A DNA stretch of 7,385 bases, from contig CAZZLH010000044.1 of the NCBI GenBank assembly GCA_964654815.1, positions 1 through 7,385 of the forward strand. The letters are read 5' to 3'. A model generated the notes under the pieces. It worked only from the letters and a program-made list of their open reading frames with translations. It had not been told where the DNA came from and did no database searches. Origin of the DNA: ZLKRG08 sp964654815. Lineage in GTDB: Bacteria > Actinomycetota > Actinomycetes > Nanopelagicales > Nanopelagicaceae. Positions 1 through 5,365 of this stretch are shown one piece after another. Every line of letters begins with the position of its first letter. Positions within the stretch are counted from its first letter, which is position 1. The position numbers and the translations under genes were made by a program.

Positions 1-68
1 CCCTGGTAAGCCTGTTTGACCTCTGCGTCGAAGAGTGTCACAAAGGCGTTCGATAAAGAAACAGCCAT
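1..68 (-). CDS. Major capsid (coat) protein, N-terminal fragment
   Basis: The first 22 codons of a gene that runs off the low-coordinate end of the window. It starts at ATG (cat at 66-68) and reads MAVSLSNAFVTLFDAEVKQA, then continues to the edge. The pattern of a short polar start followed by FVTLFDAEVKQAYQ is what I know from the N-terminus of coat proteins in podoviruses with a scaffold gene directly upstream. A good ribosome site, TGAGGTG at 80-74, stands 5 bases before the ATG. The position right after the scaffold is the usual place for the coat gene, which forms the icosahedral head. The protein is too short here to see a fold, so the call rests on the N-terminal pattern plus gene order. 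Confidence 0.8.
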   Translation of the reverse strand, partial: MAVSLSNAFVTLFDAEVKQAYQ

Positions 69-73
69 TTGGT

Positions 74-80
74 CACCTCA
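74..80 (-). promoter_or_regulatory. Ribosome binding site of the major capsid gene
   Basis: TGAGGTG on the minus strand, 5 bases upstream of the ATG at 68. It contains GAGGTG, a strong match to the 16S anti-Shine-Dalgarno sequence. A strong independent site fits a coat protein that must be made in far larger amounts than the coupled genes upstream. Confidence 0.75.
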
Positions 81-93
81 TTCGGTTGATTAG

Positions 94-234
94 TCAGGGG
101 TTTTGCGCGTCGGTGAGCCGCTGGGTGCGGGCCTGGGCTTGCTGCTTACGGCAGCCACTCGCCGGCATCTCGCCGTGGTCAGGGTCGGGTAAACCCGGTG
201 GGCCTTGTCGCGGATTGTAGGCGTCGGTGATCAA
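94..234 (-). CDS. Possible short gene with TTG start between scaffold and coat genes
   Basis: An open frame of 46 codons with stop TGA at 96-94. It reads LITDAYNPRQGPPGLPDPDH, then GEMPASGCRKQQAQARTQRL and TDAQNP, so it is Pro/Gly-rich at first and Gln/Arg/Ala-rich at the end. By my count 34 of its 45 codons after the TTG end in G or C, as expected for coding DNA here. The 15 codons upstream in the same frame are much less biased and Cys-rich. The weakness is the start: there is no ATG except an internal one (codon 23), and the only ribosome-site candidate is GGCGGTG, about 9 bases before the TTG. I do not recognise the protein. It shares the scaffold's reading frame, so the frame is open for 61 codons after the scaffold TAA. 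It may instead be a decayed or chance ORF. Confidence 0.4.
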   Translation of the reverse strand: MITDAYNPRQGPPGLPDPDHGEMPASGCRKQQAQARTQRLTDAQNP

Positions 235-279
235 AATGCAACACCGCCGATTGCAAACTGTACAAGCCCACCGGAAGAT

Positions 280-1044
280 TTACTGGCCGACGACCTGGTT
301 GAACAAGCGCTCGACCTTTTGGCGGTAAGCCGGGTCGGTCTTGTACTTGGGATCGGCGACCATCTGGTAGAGCTCATCCTTGGTCGGGGCGCCGTCTATC
401 GGTGCAGACTCGATTGGCACCCGGCCTTCGTAGGCTTCGCGGATCTTGACCAGGGCGTTTAGACCGCGAGCGGTACCGCCCATGATCTTGAACTCCTCGA
501 AGTCTTCGGCACTCCAGACGCCTTTGTTGACCAGGCCTCGAGCCCAATCGACCATGCCATCGACCATTGCCCGACCGTTTGGCCCCAGCTTTTGCAGCTC
601 CGCAGCCGGGTCGATCATGTCGTTGCCCATGATCTCTTTGGCTTGGTTCTGCAGCTGGCCGACCAGGTCATCGAACTGAGCCTGCGACAGCCCGTTGTCC
701 TTGGCCCAGCTGGAAAGCGTGCTGGCCATCGGGTTGTCGGTAGCGTCGCCGAAGGATGACAGGTCGTACTTGCCATCAGCTGGGGCGTTGTGAGCGCCTT
801 TGCTGATCTTGCCGCGCAGGTCACGCCAGGATTTGGCAAGCCCTTCATAGTCAGGGTTGCCGTCCTTCCAGAAGTTTTCCGGCATCCACTCTGGCCGCTC
901 TGTCGGCCCAGCTGCAGCCGGGGCAGCTTGTTTGTGATCGATGGCAACCTGTTGCTGGTTGGTCTCGTTTTGTTTTTCGTCCGTGACAGAAACACCGTCG
1001 AGTAGGCCGGACTGACCGGGCTCGACTGTTGCGGTTTCGCTCAT
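280..1044 (-). CDS. Scaffold / capsid assembly protein
   Basis: A 254-residue acidic protein. Scaffolds of this type fill the procapsid, guide coat assembly round the portal, and leave before or during DNA packaging. T7 gp9 is the classic example, at 307 residues. Visible parts are a disordered Gln/Thr/Ala-rich N-terminus (about 1-48); the segment RPEWMPENFWKDGNPDYEGL (50-69), which I associate with phage capsid-assembly proteins; a predicted helical middle (105-200); and a C-terminal helix-rich end with VADPKYKTDPAYRQKVERLF (229-248). A C-terminal basic helix is the coat-binding part in several scaffolds, which fits by analogy. The ATG at 1044 overlaps the stop of the Bbp19-like gene (ATGA) and has AAGGAG 3 bases upstream. 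The coat gene follows, as usual for this pair. Confidence 0.85.
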   Translation of the reverse strand: MSETATVEPGQSGLLDGVSVTDEKQNETNQQQVAIDHKQAAPAAAGPTERPEWMPENFWKDGNPDYEGLAKSWRDLRGKISKGAHNAPADGKYDLSSFGDATDNPMASTLSSWAKDNGLSQAQFDDLVGQLQNQAKEIMGNDMIDPAAELQKLGPNGRAMVDGMVDWARGLVNKGVWSAEDFEEFKIMGGTARGLNALVKIREAYEGRVPIESAPIDGAPTKDELYQMVADPKYKTDPAYRQKVERLFNQVVGQ

Positions 1045-1304
1045 AGGCTCCTTGCTTGGTTGATCCGTGCGATTAGATCCCGCACAACCGTCCTTTGCCC
1101 TTCAGCAAAGTAGGCATGCGAGGCGTCAGTACCCGGCACGGCAACAGGCACATCGACGTACATTTCACGCAGCCATTTGAGCATCGCCTGGCCATCCTCG
1201 TCGCCAAACACTCTCAAGCAAAGCCGCGCCAGATCCTCGCGCTGCTGGGTTACCTCACGAATGTCCGAGGTCTCGCCCAGTTGCTCTAGGTCTTCCCAGC
1301 TCAT
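1041..1304 (-). CDS. Bbp19-like small phage head protein
   Basis: An 87-residue protein. Its C-terminal half, from RVFGDEDGQAMLKWL (31-45) through VPGTDASHAYFAEGQRTVV (56-74) to the final IARINQA, matches my memory of the Bbp19 domain named after a Bordetella phage BPP-1 protein. The pattern is a Phe/Gly helix, a loop with a Pro-Gly-Asp-like turn, then a Glu-Gly-Gln-Arg helix. The domain is common in podoviruses between the portal and scaffold genes, exactly its place here. Its function is not established to my knowledge. The gene is bounded by ATGA overlaps on both sides (1301-1304 and 1041-1044), so translation is probably coupled to its neighbours. The N-terminal 25 residues are acidic and polar and probably not part of the domain. 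Confidence 0.75.
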   Translation of the reverse strand: MSWEDLEQLGETSDIREVTQQREDLARLCLRVFGDEDGQAMLKWLREMYVDVPVAVPGTDASHAYFAEGQRTVVRDLIARINQARSL

Positions 1305-1627
1305 TTGGGCAACGCCACTGGCTTCTCGCCCTCACCAATGAATGGCGACTTGCCTTCTTTCATGCGCATGACAGCATGATCGACCGCTTTGTTCATGATG
1401 GACGGTGGCATCTTGTCCATAAACTGAGGCGACTTGGGATCGTTGCGCATCAAGTAGTTAAGCTCTTTCTTGTCGAGCGTTGGTACGATCAACGGAATGT
1501 TTGTTTCTTTGCCGTTCAGCCCGACACCAATGCTGATCTCGGTCATAACATTGCCGTCCGGTCGCTTAATCTCGCCAAAGAATCCTGTGCCTTTCTTCGT
1601 GCCGTCTGGCCGGTTGCCGTAGTCCAT
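1301..1627 (-). CDS. Conserved phage protein of 108 residues, unknown function
   Basis: The protein starts MDYGNRPDGTKKGTGFFGEI, then RPDGNVMTEISIGVGLNGKE (22-41) and NIPLIVPTLDKKEL (43-56), and near the end has AVDHAVMRMKEGKSPF (81-96). I recognise this order as a recurrent pattern in podovirus structural regions: Asn-Arg-x-Asp-Gly-Thr start, Thr-Glu-x-Ser-Ile-Gly strand, Pro-Leu-Val-Pro-Thr-Leu, and Gly-Lys-Ser-Pro-Phe end. It occurs both as a small protein and inside larger virion proteins. I know no proven function. GKSP is not a Walker motif here, since the Gly-rich loop is incomplete. The ATG at 1627 overlaps the portal stop (TAATG) and a GAGGGG site lies upstream. The stop overlaps the next gene as ATGA, so the protein is probably made together with the portal and Bbp19-like protein. 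Confidence 0.7.
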   Translation of the reverse strand: MDYGNRPDGTKKGTGFFGEIKRPDGNVMTEISIGVGLNGKETNIPLIVPTLDKKELNYLMRNDPKSPQFMDKMPPSIMNKAVDHAVMRMKEGKSPFIGEGEKPVALPK

Positions 1628-3234
1628 TACATCGCCCCCTCTGGCGCCGGTAGCGCGGCTGCCTGCTGTTGCATTGCTGCTTGCTGCATGGCGGCTGCCT
1701 GCATTTGCTGCTGTTGCGCCTCCTCGAGCAGCACAGCACGCTCTTCGGCGCTGTTTCTGACAGACGCTGGCACACCCAGCTTGTCGGCCAGGTAGTCCAC
1801 CACCGCGTCGTTCTTGAGCGCCAGCTGGCCGTCGGGGCCGAATTGACCGGTACCCATCAGCTGCGAGTACTGCAGGATCGCGTTCACGTCCTCCATGTTC
1901 TGCGCCATCGCCAGCGGTGCGACCGGCACTACCTTGACCTCAAGACCGTTGACCCGCAGCGGCAGGTCGATCAGGCCGCGCTCGTCCATCACCTCAAGGA
2001 TCTTGGACACCAGCGGAATCATGGTCTCGTTGATCAGGCGACCAAAAGCCGAGCCCAGGTTCTGCGAGAGCTCCTTCATGCGCTCCACAATCTCGGTCGC
2101 CGAGCGTGCAGACATGTTCTCAGGCGGCAGCGACTCATCAAGCAGGATGCGCTTGATCGAGCTCACCAAGTCGTTGATCACCAGCTGCGACACGTTGAAG
2201 TCACCGGAGCGGGGCAGGGGCAGCAGGGCTGGGCCTTGCGGGCCACCGTTGCGAGCGACCGGGATAATCGCGCCGGGCGAGAGCTTGACCGTGTTCGGGT
2301 TCAGCACGCCGTCGTCAGCTGCGGTGTAGACACCGGCCACAGCCAGCGAAGCGTTTTTCAGCAGCAGCTCTTTGGTCTTGTTGAGCGTCTTGATGTCGGG
2401 CAGGGCGGTGATCAGCGGGCCGCGACCATAGATCTCGCCGGCCACCTTCATGTAGCGCGACACCACCCAGGGCGAAGTCTTGCGGCGGCGATAGACGAGC
2501 TCTGCTTTGCCTTCTTTCCAAATGACGTGGTAGCAGTAGTCGCCGCGCTTGTGATCGTGAATCGTTGCCTCGAGGAGCTCGATGTCGTCGGTCGGCTTGT
2601 CATCAATACGGCGCTGCAGCTCGGGTGGAATCTTGGCGTCAGGCCATTGGCGCTGGATGCTCTCGCCCTTCATGCGCATGCGGCGGTAGACGTTATCGAC
2701 CTGACCGTTGGCGCCTTCTTCGTAGCTAACCAGGAACAGCGGCACCGGCACGAAGTTGATCGGCGACACATCGTCACCAGGCTGCACCATCATGCAGGCA
2801 GTACCGACTGCAAGATCCAGCAAGAACTCACCGATAGCGATGTCGAAGTTCGACTGCTTGAGCACATCAAACATGCGATCGCCATAGGCGTCGAGGATTG
2901 CTTGTGCTTGCGACTTGCGCTCAAGCGGAATCGACGGGCCAGGCTCGAGCTTTGACCATTTGCGCTGCGGCGGGAAAACGACAGACTGCAGCCGGTTGGC
3001 AAAGCGCTGGGTCGAGTTGATGGCGGTCGAATCAAAGACGCGCTGCATCTTCTTGGTACCTGTTGCGCCACCTTCCCACACACCGTACAGCTGACGCTGG
3101 GGCAGGGCGAACTCGTAGGCGTCCTGGTAGATCTGCTGAAACTCGTCCTTCTTGGTTTGCGCCAACTGCTGACGCTTCAAGATTTCTTCCGGTTTTAGCC
3201 GCATCCCGCCGAGTGGTTTTTCGTATGCTGCCAT
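1627..3234 (-). CDS. Portal (head-tail connector) protein, T7 gp8-like
   Basis: A 535-residue protein, the usual length for T7-type connectors. Twelve copies form the ring at one head vertex through which DNA enters and leaves, and which the terminase docks on. Family signs: N-terminal helix with KPEEILKRQQ and a long helix to EFALPQRQLYG; FDSTAINSTQRFANRLQSVV (67-86); the hallmark YGRGPLITALPDIKTLN (269-285); and SARSATEIVERMKELSQ (375-391) in the long C-terminal helical region. The C-terminus is a low-complexity Gln/Ala/Met tail (about 504-528). I chose the ATG at 3234 because AGAGGA stands 8 bases upstream and the previous gene stops one base before it. The frame is open 12 codons further, to a TTG, but that start has no support. 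The stop overlaps the next gene (TAATG). Confidence 0.93.
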   Translation of the reverse strand: MAAYEKPLGGMRLKPEEILKRQQLAQTKKDEFQQIYQDAYEFALPQRQLYGVWEGGATGTKKMQRVFDSTAINSTQRFANRLQSVVFPPQRKWSKLEPGPSIPLERKSQAQAILDAYGDRMFDVLKQSNFDIAIGEFLLDLAVGTACMMVQPGDDVSPINFVPVPLFLVSYEEGANGQVDNVYRRMRMKGESIQRQWPDAKIPPELQRRIDDKPTDDIELLEATIHDHKRGDYCYHVIWKEGKAELVYRRRKTSPWVVSRYMKVAGEIYGRGPLITALPDIKTLNKTKELLLKNASLAVAGVYTAADDGVLNPNTVKLSPGAIIPVARNGGPQGPALLPLPRSGDFNVSQLVINDLVSSIKRILLDESLPPENMSARSATEIVERMKELSQNLGSAFGRLINETMIPLVSKILEVMDERGLIDLPLRVNGLEVKVVPVAPLAMAQNMEDVNAILQYSQLMGTGQFGPDGQLALKNDAVVDYLADKLGVPASVRNSAEERAVLLEEAQQQQMQAAAMQQAAMQQQAAALPAPEGAM

Positions 3235-3235
3235 G

Positions 3236-3415
3236 TCAGTCGTCCTCTTCTTTGAGCAGGTAGCCTGCAAGCAGCTTGCGCTCCATGCGGGTCAGCGCGA
3301 TGTTCTTCTGCAGCTTCTTGCCAATTGCAACCTTCTGCTCGTCTTCCAGCTCGGGCTTTTCCATGTCCTTCTCTTCGCCCTTGCCGTTTTTTTCAATCGA
3401 GATCTCGATCTTCAT
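3236..3415 (-). CDS. Small charged protein (59 residues), unknown function
   Basis: The protein begins MKIEISIEKNGKGEEKDMEK and ends LLAGYLLKEEDD. It is dominated by Lys and Glu, with one likely amphipathic helix in the C-terminal half (about 24-55) and no Cys or His. I do not recognise a family. It is supported as a gene by its tight fit: its ATG overlaps the stop of the upstream gene (ATGA, 3412-3415), it stops one base before the portal ATG, it has AAGG 8 bases upstream, and no large gene covers the interval on this strand. Codons 8-10 contain GAA AAA AAC, seven A residues in a row, which is a possible slippage site. By position it could be a portal-assembly or head-completion accessory, but that is only a guess. 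Confidence 0.7.
   Translation of the reverse strand: MKIEISIEKNGKGEEKDMEKPELEDEQKVAIGKKLQKNIALTRMERKLLAGYLLKEEDD
3243..3248 (-). promoter_or_regulatory. Ribosome binding site that sets the portal start
   Basis: AGAGGA on the minus strand, 8 bases before the ATG at 3234. It lies inside the last codons of the upstream 59-residue gene, whose stop is one base before the portal ATG. It decides the start in favour of ATG 3234 over the in-frame TTG at 3270. Confidence 0.7.
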
Positions 3416-3570
3416 TTGTCGCCTTTCGCTGCGATCATGTTGTCGATAAGGTTGGGATAAGGACGACCAGCTGCTTTCGCTTTGCGCATCGCGTTGCGCT
3501 TCTCTGCGTCAGACAGTTTCTGCGGCTTGCCCAGATCTTTTGGGCGCGGCTTATCCCAAACCTCTTTCAT
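3412..3570 (-). CDS. Small basic conserved phage protein (52 residues)
   Basis: The protein begins MKEVWDKPRPKDLGKPQKLS, then has a Lys/Arg/Ala helix, and then the segment AAGRPYPNLIDNMIAAKG (33-50). The order Pro-Arg-Pro-Lys, Leu-Gly-Lys-Pro, then Ala-Gly-Arg-Pro-Tyr-Pro-Asn-Leu resembles small uncharacterised proteins I associate with podovirus head gene clusters, but I cannot name a family. It is strongly basic, so nucleic-acid or scaffold contact is possible but unproven. ATGA overlaps both the upstream DUF6496-type gene (3567-3570) and the downstream gene (3412-3415). AGAGG lies about 8 bases before the ATG. The clean overlaps and codon use make it a real gene in my view. Confidence 0.75.
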   Translation of the reverse strand: MKEVWDKPRPKDLGKPQKLSDAEKRNAMRKAKAAGRPYPNLIDNMIAAKGDK

Positions 3571-3728
3571 GCCTTTGCCTCTTTCATCAAGCCCTTCTTA
3601 CGCTTGGCTCGTTCGTTTTCGGACAGCGCGATGGCAATCGCCTGGTCGCGGCTGGTGACTTTGTCGCCAGAGCTCGACTTCAATGTGCCGGCCTTGTACT
3701 CACCCATGACTTTCTTGACCTTGTCCAT
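3567..3728 (-). CDS. DUF6496-type small protein
   Basis: A 53-residue basic protein. It begins MDKVKKVMGEYKAGTLKSSS and continues GDKVTSRDQAIAIALSENER. The pattern Lys-Val-Met-x-Glu-(Phe/Tyr)-Lys-x-Gly-x-Leu-(Lys/His)-Ser, then Gly-x-x-Val-Thr-Ser-Arg-x-Gln-Ala-Ile-Ala-Ile-Ala-Leu-Ser-Glu, is the one I know as DUF6496. It is widespread in phages and in bacteria as a very short stand-alone protein, and no function is established to my knowledge. The match covers nearly the whole chain, so it looks intact. Its ATG shares one base with the stop of the upstream gene (TGATG at 3730-3726) and AGGGGG precedes it. Its stop overlaps the next ATG (ATGA), consistent with coupled translation. Confidence 0.85.
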   Translation of the reverse strand: MDKVKKVMGEYKAGTLKSSSGDKVTSRDQAIAIALSENERAKRKKGLMKEAKA

Positions 3729-4408
3729 CACACCCCCTGCAGCATTGGCCGCGACGAGCGGCGAGAGACAGCAGACAGTCGCGCAGATTTGCGCTCGCCG
3801 ACTTCGCGCTTGAACTCGGTCTCGAGCTGACCACGGCGTTGATCGAATTGTGATGCATCGAACTCTGCGACCTGCGGTGCTACTGGCGCCTGCGGTGCTT
3901 TTGGTGCTTTCTCAGTGAAAGTTGGAATTGAGCGAGATTTAAATAGCTTTTGCTCAGTCACATCCACCGTGACCGGGCGACCTCGATTGACTCGTTGCTC
4001 TTGTCTCGTTACGTCTTCAACAAAATAACCTTCTGGCAGATTGCGCTCGGAGTAAAGCTTGCCATCAATGAAGTATGTGCGACCACCTCTTGATACGCTA
4101 ACGCGTGCATCGACTATCTCACTTGGGTTCTTCTCAATGTCTGCGAGCGCTGCTTTGTAGCTGTCAAGTCTGGCTTGATACGCATCGACCTGCTGCTGAT
4201 AAGCCGGATACAGCTCGGTCTTGTACTTGGCCATCTGATCTTCAAACGGCTTCATCTGCTCTGCAGTACGCGCCTGGTACTCACCAAACGATTTCTGATA
4301 ATCGCCGGTAAGCGACTCGACGTTCTTCTTGTACTGCTGCGCCAGGCGATCGATGTCAGTCGTGCGGCGACGCTGCAGCATACTCATCTGCGATTTGGAG
4401 ATAGCCAT
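3728..4408 (-). CDS. Coiled-coil phage protein (226 residues), possible virion component
   Basis: Three parts are visible. Residues about 18-95 form a long helix rich in Gln, Tyr and Lys, likely a coiled coil (QQYKKNVESL, YPAYQQQVDAYQARL). Residues 104-135 look like a small beta unit (SRGGRTYFIDGKLYSERNLP, then EGYFVEDV). A Pro/Ala linker (167-180) then leads to a basic end, SARLSAVSRRSSRPMLQGV (208-226). A basic tail ending Arg-Arg-Ser-Ser-Arg-Pro-x-Leu is something I have seen in small podovirus proteins near the portal, but I know no assigned function. The ATG shares a base with the upstream stop (TGATG at 4410-4406) and has no clear ribosome site, so it probably depends on coupling. The DNA is unusually AT-rich around 3901-3960 (23 of 60 bases G or C). 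Confidence 0.75.
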   Translation of the reverse strand: MAISKSQMSMLQRRRTTDIDRLAQQYKKNVESLTGDYQKSFGEYQARTAEQMKPFEDQMAKYKTELYPAYQQQVDAYQARLDSYKAALADIEKNPSEIVDARVSVSRGGRTYFIDGKLYSERNLPEGYFVEDVTRQEQRVNRGRPVTVDVTEQKLFKSRSIPTFTEKAPKAPQAPVAPQVAEFDASQFDQRRGQLETEFKREVGERKSARLSAVSRRSSRPMLQGV

Positions 4409-4857
4409 CAGACAATCGTCATGTTAGTGCCAAGCGTTGGTAATGTGACGCCTAGCTCGGGTGTCAGACGTTCTTGAGAGAGCAGAGAGCGGCGGCCACC
4501 TCGGGTGCGAGCTCGCAGCGCGGAGGCTTCTTGCGATGCAGCCTTGCGACGCTCCTCATCAGCTGCGGCCTGTACTTCTTTGGCCTTCTTTTCCATCGCC
4601 AGCTTGTTTTCTTGGTAGTTCAGCTGCTGCTGTTCAAACTGCTGCTTGGAGAGGGCTGCCTGCTGCTGGAGCGAGGCGCTCTGCTTGGAGTATTCGGCGG
4701 TCTGTTTTGCAACTTCAGCACGCATTGCATCAGCGTCAGCCTTCTGCTGCGCAAGCAGTTGTGTTTGCTGGCGCTCCGCAGATCTGCGAGCTTTGCTTGC
4801 TTCGTTCGCTTGGTATACCGAACCAGCAACTATTGCTGCGGCGATCCATCCAGCCAT
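4408..4857 (-). CDS. Ala/Gln-rich coiled-coil protein with hydrophobic N-terminus
   Basis: A 149-residue protein. It opens with MAGWIAAAIVAGSVYQANEA, a 15-residue hydrophobic Ala/Gly segment too short for an ordinary membrane span. A long Gln/Ala/Lys/Glu coiled coil follows (about 22-110), then a basic, Gly-containing end with RTRGGRRSLLSQ (112-123) and ELGVTLPTLG. T7 internal core protein gp14, which is ejected into the cell envelope, has a similar plan: a short Trp-Ala hydrophobic start, then an Ala/Gln helix. That suggests a virion-internal or ejection protein, but this is a likeness of design, not proven homology. The ATG at 4857 has AAGGAG 7 bases upstream. The frame extends 12 codons to a GTG, which I reject. 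The gene overlaps the upstream cupin-like gene by 28 bases. Confidence 0.75.
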   Translation of the reverse strand: MAGWIAAAIVAGSVYQANEASKARRSAERQQTQLLAQQKADADAMRAEVAKQTAEYSKQSASLQQQAALSKQQFEQQQLNYQENKLAMEKKAKEVQAAADEERRKAASQEASALRARTRGGRRSLLSQERLTPELGVTLPTLGTNMTIV

Positions 4858-5303
4858 TTGACTTCTCCTTTCCTGTTGTCGCCGAGGCCGCACTTAGGCA
4901 CCTCGTACAGACGGTTTTCCAATTCATCAATGTTTCGGCAGTTGTCTGGGTTGGCATAGATGTCAGTCCAGACCACTTCCTCCTCGAACACTCTGCCGGC
5001 ACGCTGAAACCCAGCATCGACATCAAACTCGCATGGCGCTACCAACACCTTCACACCGTCGTCGGTGTTGACTGCGATGACACCTTTCTCCAGCCTGACC
5101 CGGTACGCAGTCTTGTGAGCTGCACCGGTCAACACAGTCCACGGCGGTATCGTGATGGTTCGCTCGTACACGCCAGGCAAAAACTTGTGCGTAGTGACAA
5201 TGTCAGCCTGGTTCATCTCGAGCAGCAGGGTCTGCAACCGCACCACCGCTTCACGCATCTGCTGCGCCGGAACCTTGTTCTCAAATATCGTCAAGGCGTC
5301 CAT
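4830..5303 (-). CDS. Cupin-like phage protein (157 residues), unknown function
   Basis: After an N-terminal helix (AQQMREAVVRLQTLL, 14-28), a run of alternating beta strands and turns appears: LPGVYERTITIPPWTVLTGA (42-61), HKTAYRVRLEKGVIAV (63-78), TDDGVKVLVAP (80-90), then AGFQRAGRVFEEEVVWTDIY (97-116) and NPDNCRN. This is the order of a one-domain cupin barrel, and I recall similar uncharacterised phage proteins. The metal-binding His pair is not intact: His63 is followed by Lys-Thr, and the second motif has Gln-Arg where His would be. A structural role is therefore likelier than an enzyme. The ATG at 5303 lacks a good ribosome site. An in-frame TTG at 5369, overlapping the large-terminase stop, would add 22 residues of less protein-like sequence. 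The TAG stop lies 28 bases inside the next gene. Confidence 0.75.
   Translation of the reverse strand: MDALTIFENKVPAQQMREAVVRLQTLLLEMNQADIVTTHKFLPGVYERTITIPPWTVLTGAAHKTAYRVRLEKGVIAVNTDDGVKVLVAPCEFDVDAGFQRAGRVFEEEVVWTDIYANPDNCRNIDELENRLYEVPKCGLGDNRKGEVKWLDGSPQQ
4865..4870 (-). promoter_or_regulatory. Strong ribosome binding site for the Ala/Gln-rich protein
   Basis: AAGGAG on the minus strand with 7 bases to the ATG at 4857. It lies inside the 3' end of the cupin-like gene, and decides the start of the downstream gene in favour of ATG 4857 over GTG 4893. Confidence 0.8.
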
Positions 5304-5345
5304 ATTGCATAGGATTCTATTGGGTTTTGGGCATGTAGTCTGTCT

Positions 5346-5357
5346 GCTGATATCAGC
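5346..5357. repeat. Perfect 12-base palindrome GCTGATATCAGC
   Basis: It lies in the 62-base gap between the large terminase stop and the cupin-like gene start. With a one-base bulge the pairing extends by two more pairs (5344-5345 with 5359-5360). No T-run follows on the minus strand, so it does not look like a rho-independent terminator. It could be a binding site for a dimeric protein, a weak RNA hairpin, or chance. Confidence 0.45.
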
Positions 5358-5365
5358 CAGATATA

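Larger units (their letters stand above)
69..279 (-). other. Interval between scaffold and coat genes (211 bases)
   Basis: The longest stretch of the window without a certain gene. It holds the coat ribosome site, the possible TTG-started ORF and a short inverted repeat, CGGG-TAAA-CCCG (186-197). The repeat's stem is only 4 pairs, with possible G-T extension, and no T-run follows it on the minus strand, so it is not a convincing terminator. I see no clear sigma-70 promoter. Phage genomes often place a promoter or RNA processing site before the coat gene, but none can be shown here. Confidence 0.5.

Noticed and set aside
186..197. CGGGTAAACCCG hairpin as a terminator after the scaffold gene
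   Set aside because: Only a 4-pair stem with a 4-base loop and no following T-run on the transcribed strand; also inside the possible short gene.
1340..1356. GKSPF in the 108-residue protein as a nucleotide-binding loop
   Set aside because: The Walker A pattern Gly-x4-Gly-Lys-(Ser/Thr) is incomplete and the segment lies near the C-terminus with no Walker B region.
1669..2955. A 428-codon open frame on the plus strand opposite the portal gene
   Set aside because: The portal reading is unmistakable. The antisense frame has a His/Arg/Leu-rich composition typical of the complement of GC-biased codons, and no family likeness.
3235..3270. A longer portal starting at TTG 3270
   Set aside because: It would lie inside the 59-residue gene, lacks a ribosome site, and the ATG at 3234 has AGAGGA at good spacing right after the previous stop.
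4858..4893. A longer Ala/Gln-rich protein starting at GTG 4893
   Set aside because: The added 12 residues are Arg/Gln-rich and contain the strong ribosome site of the ATG at 4857.
4461..5312. A 283-codon plus-strand frame across the Ala/Gln-rich and cupin-like genes
   Set aside because: It spans two real minus-strand genes, has shadow-like composition, and no recognisable motif.
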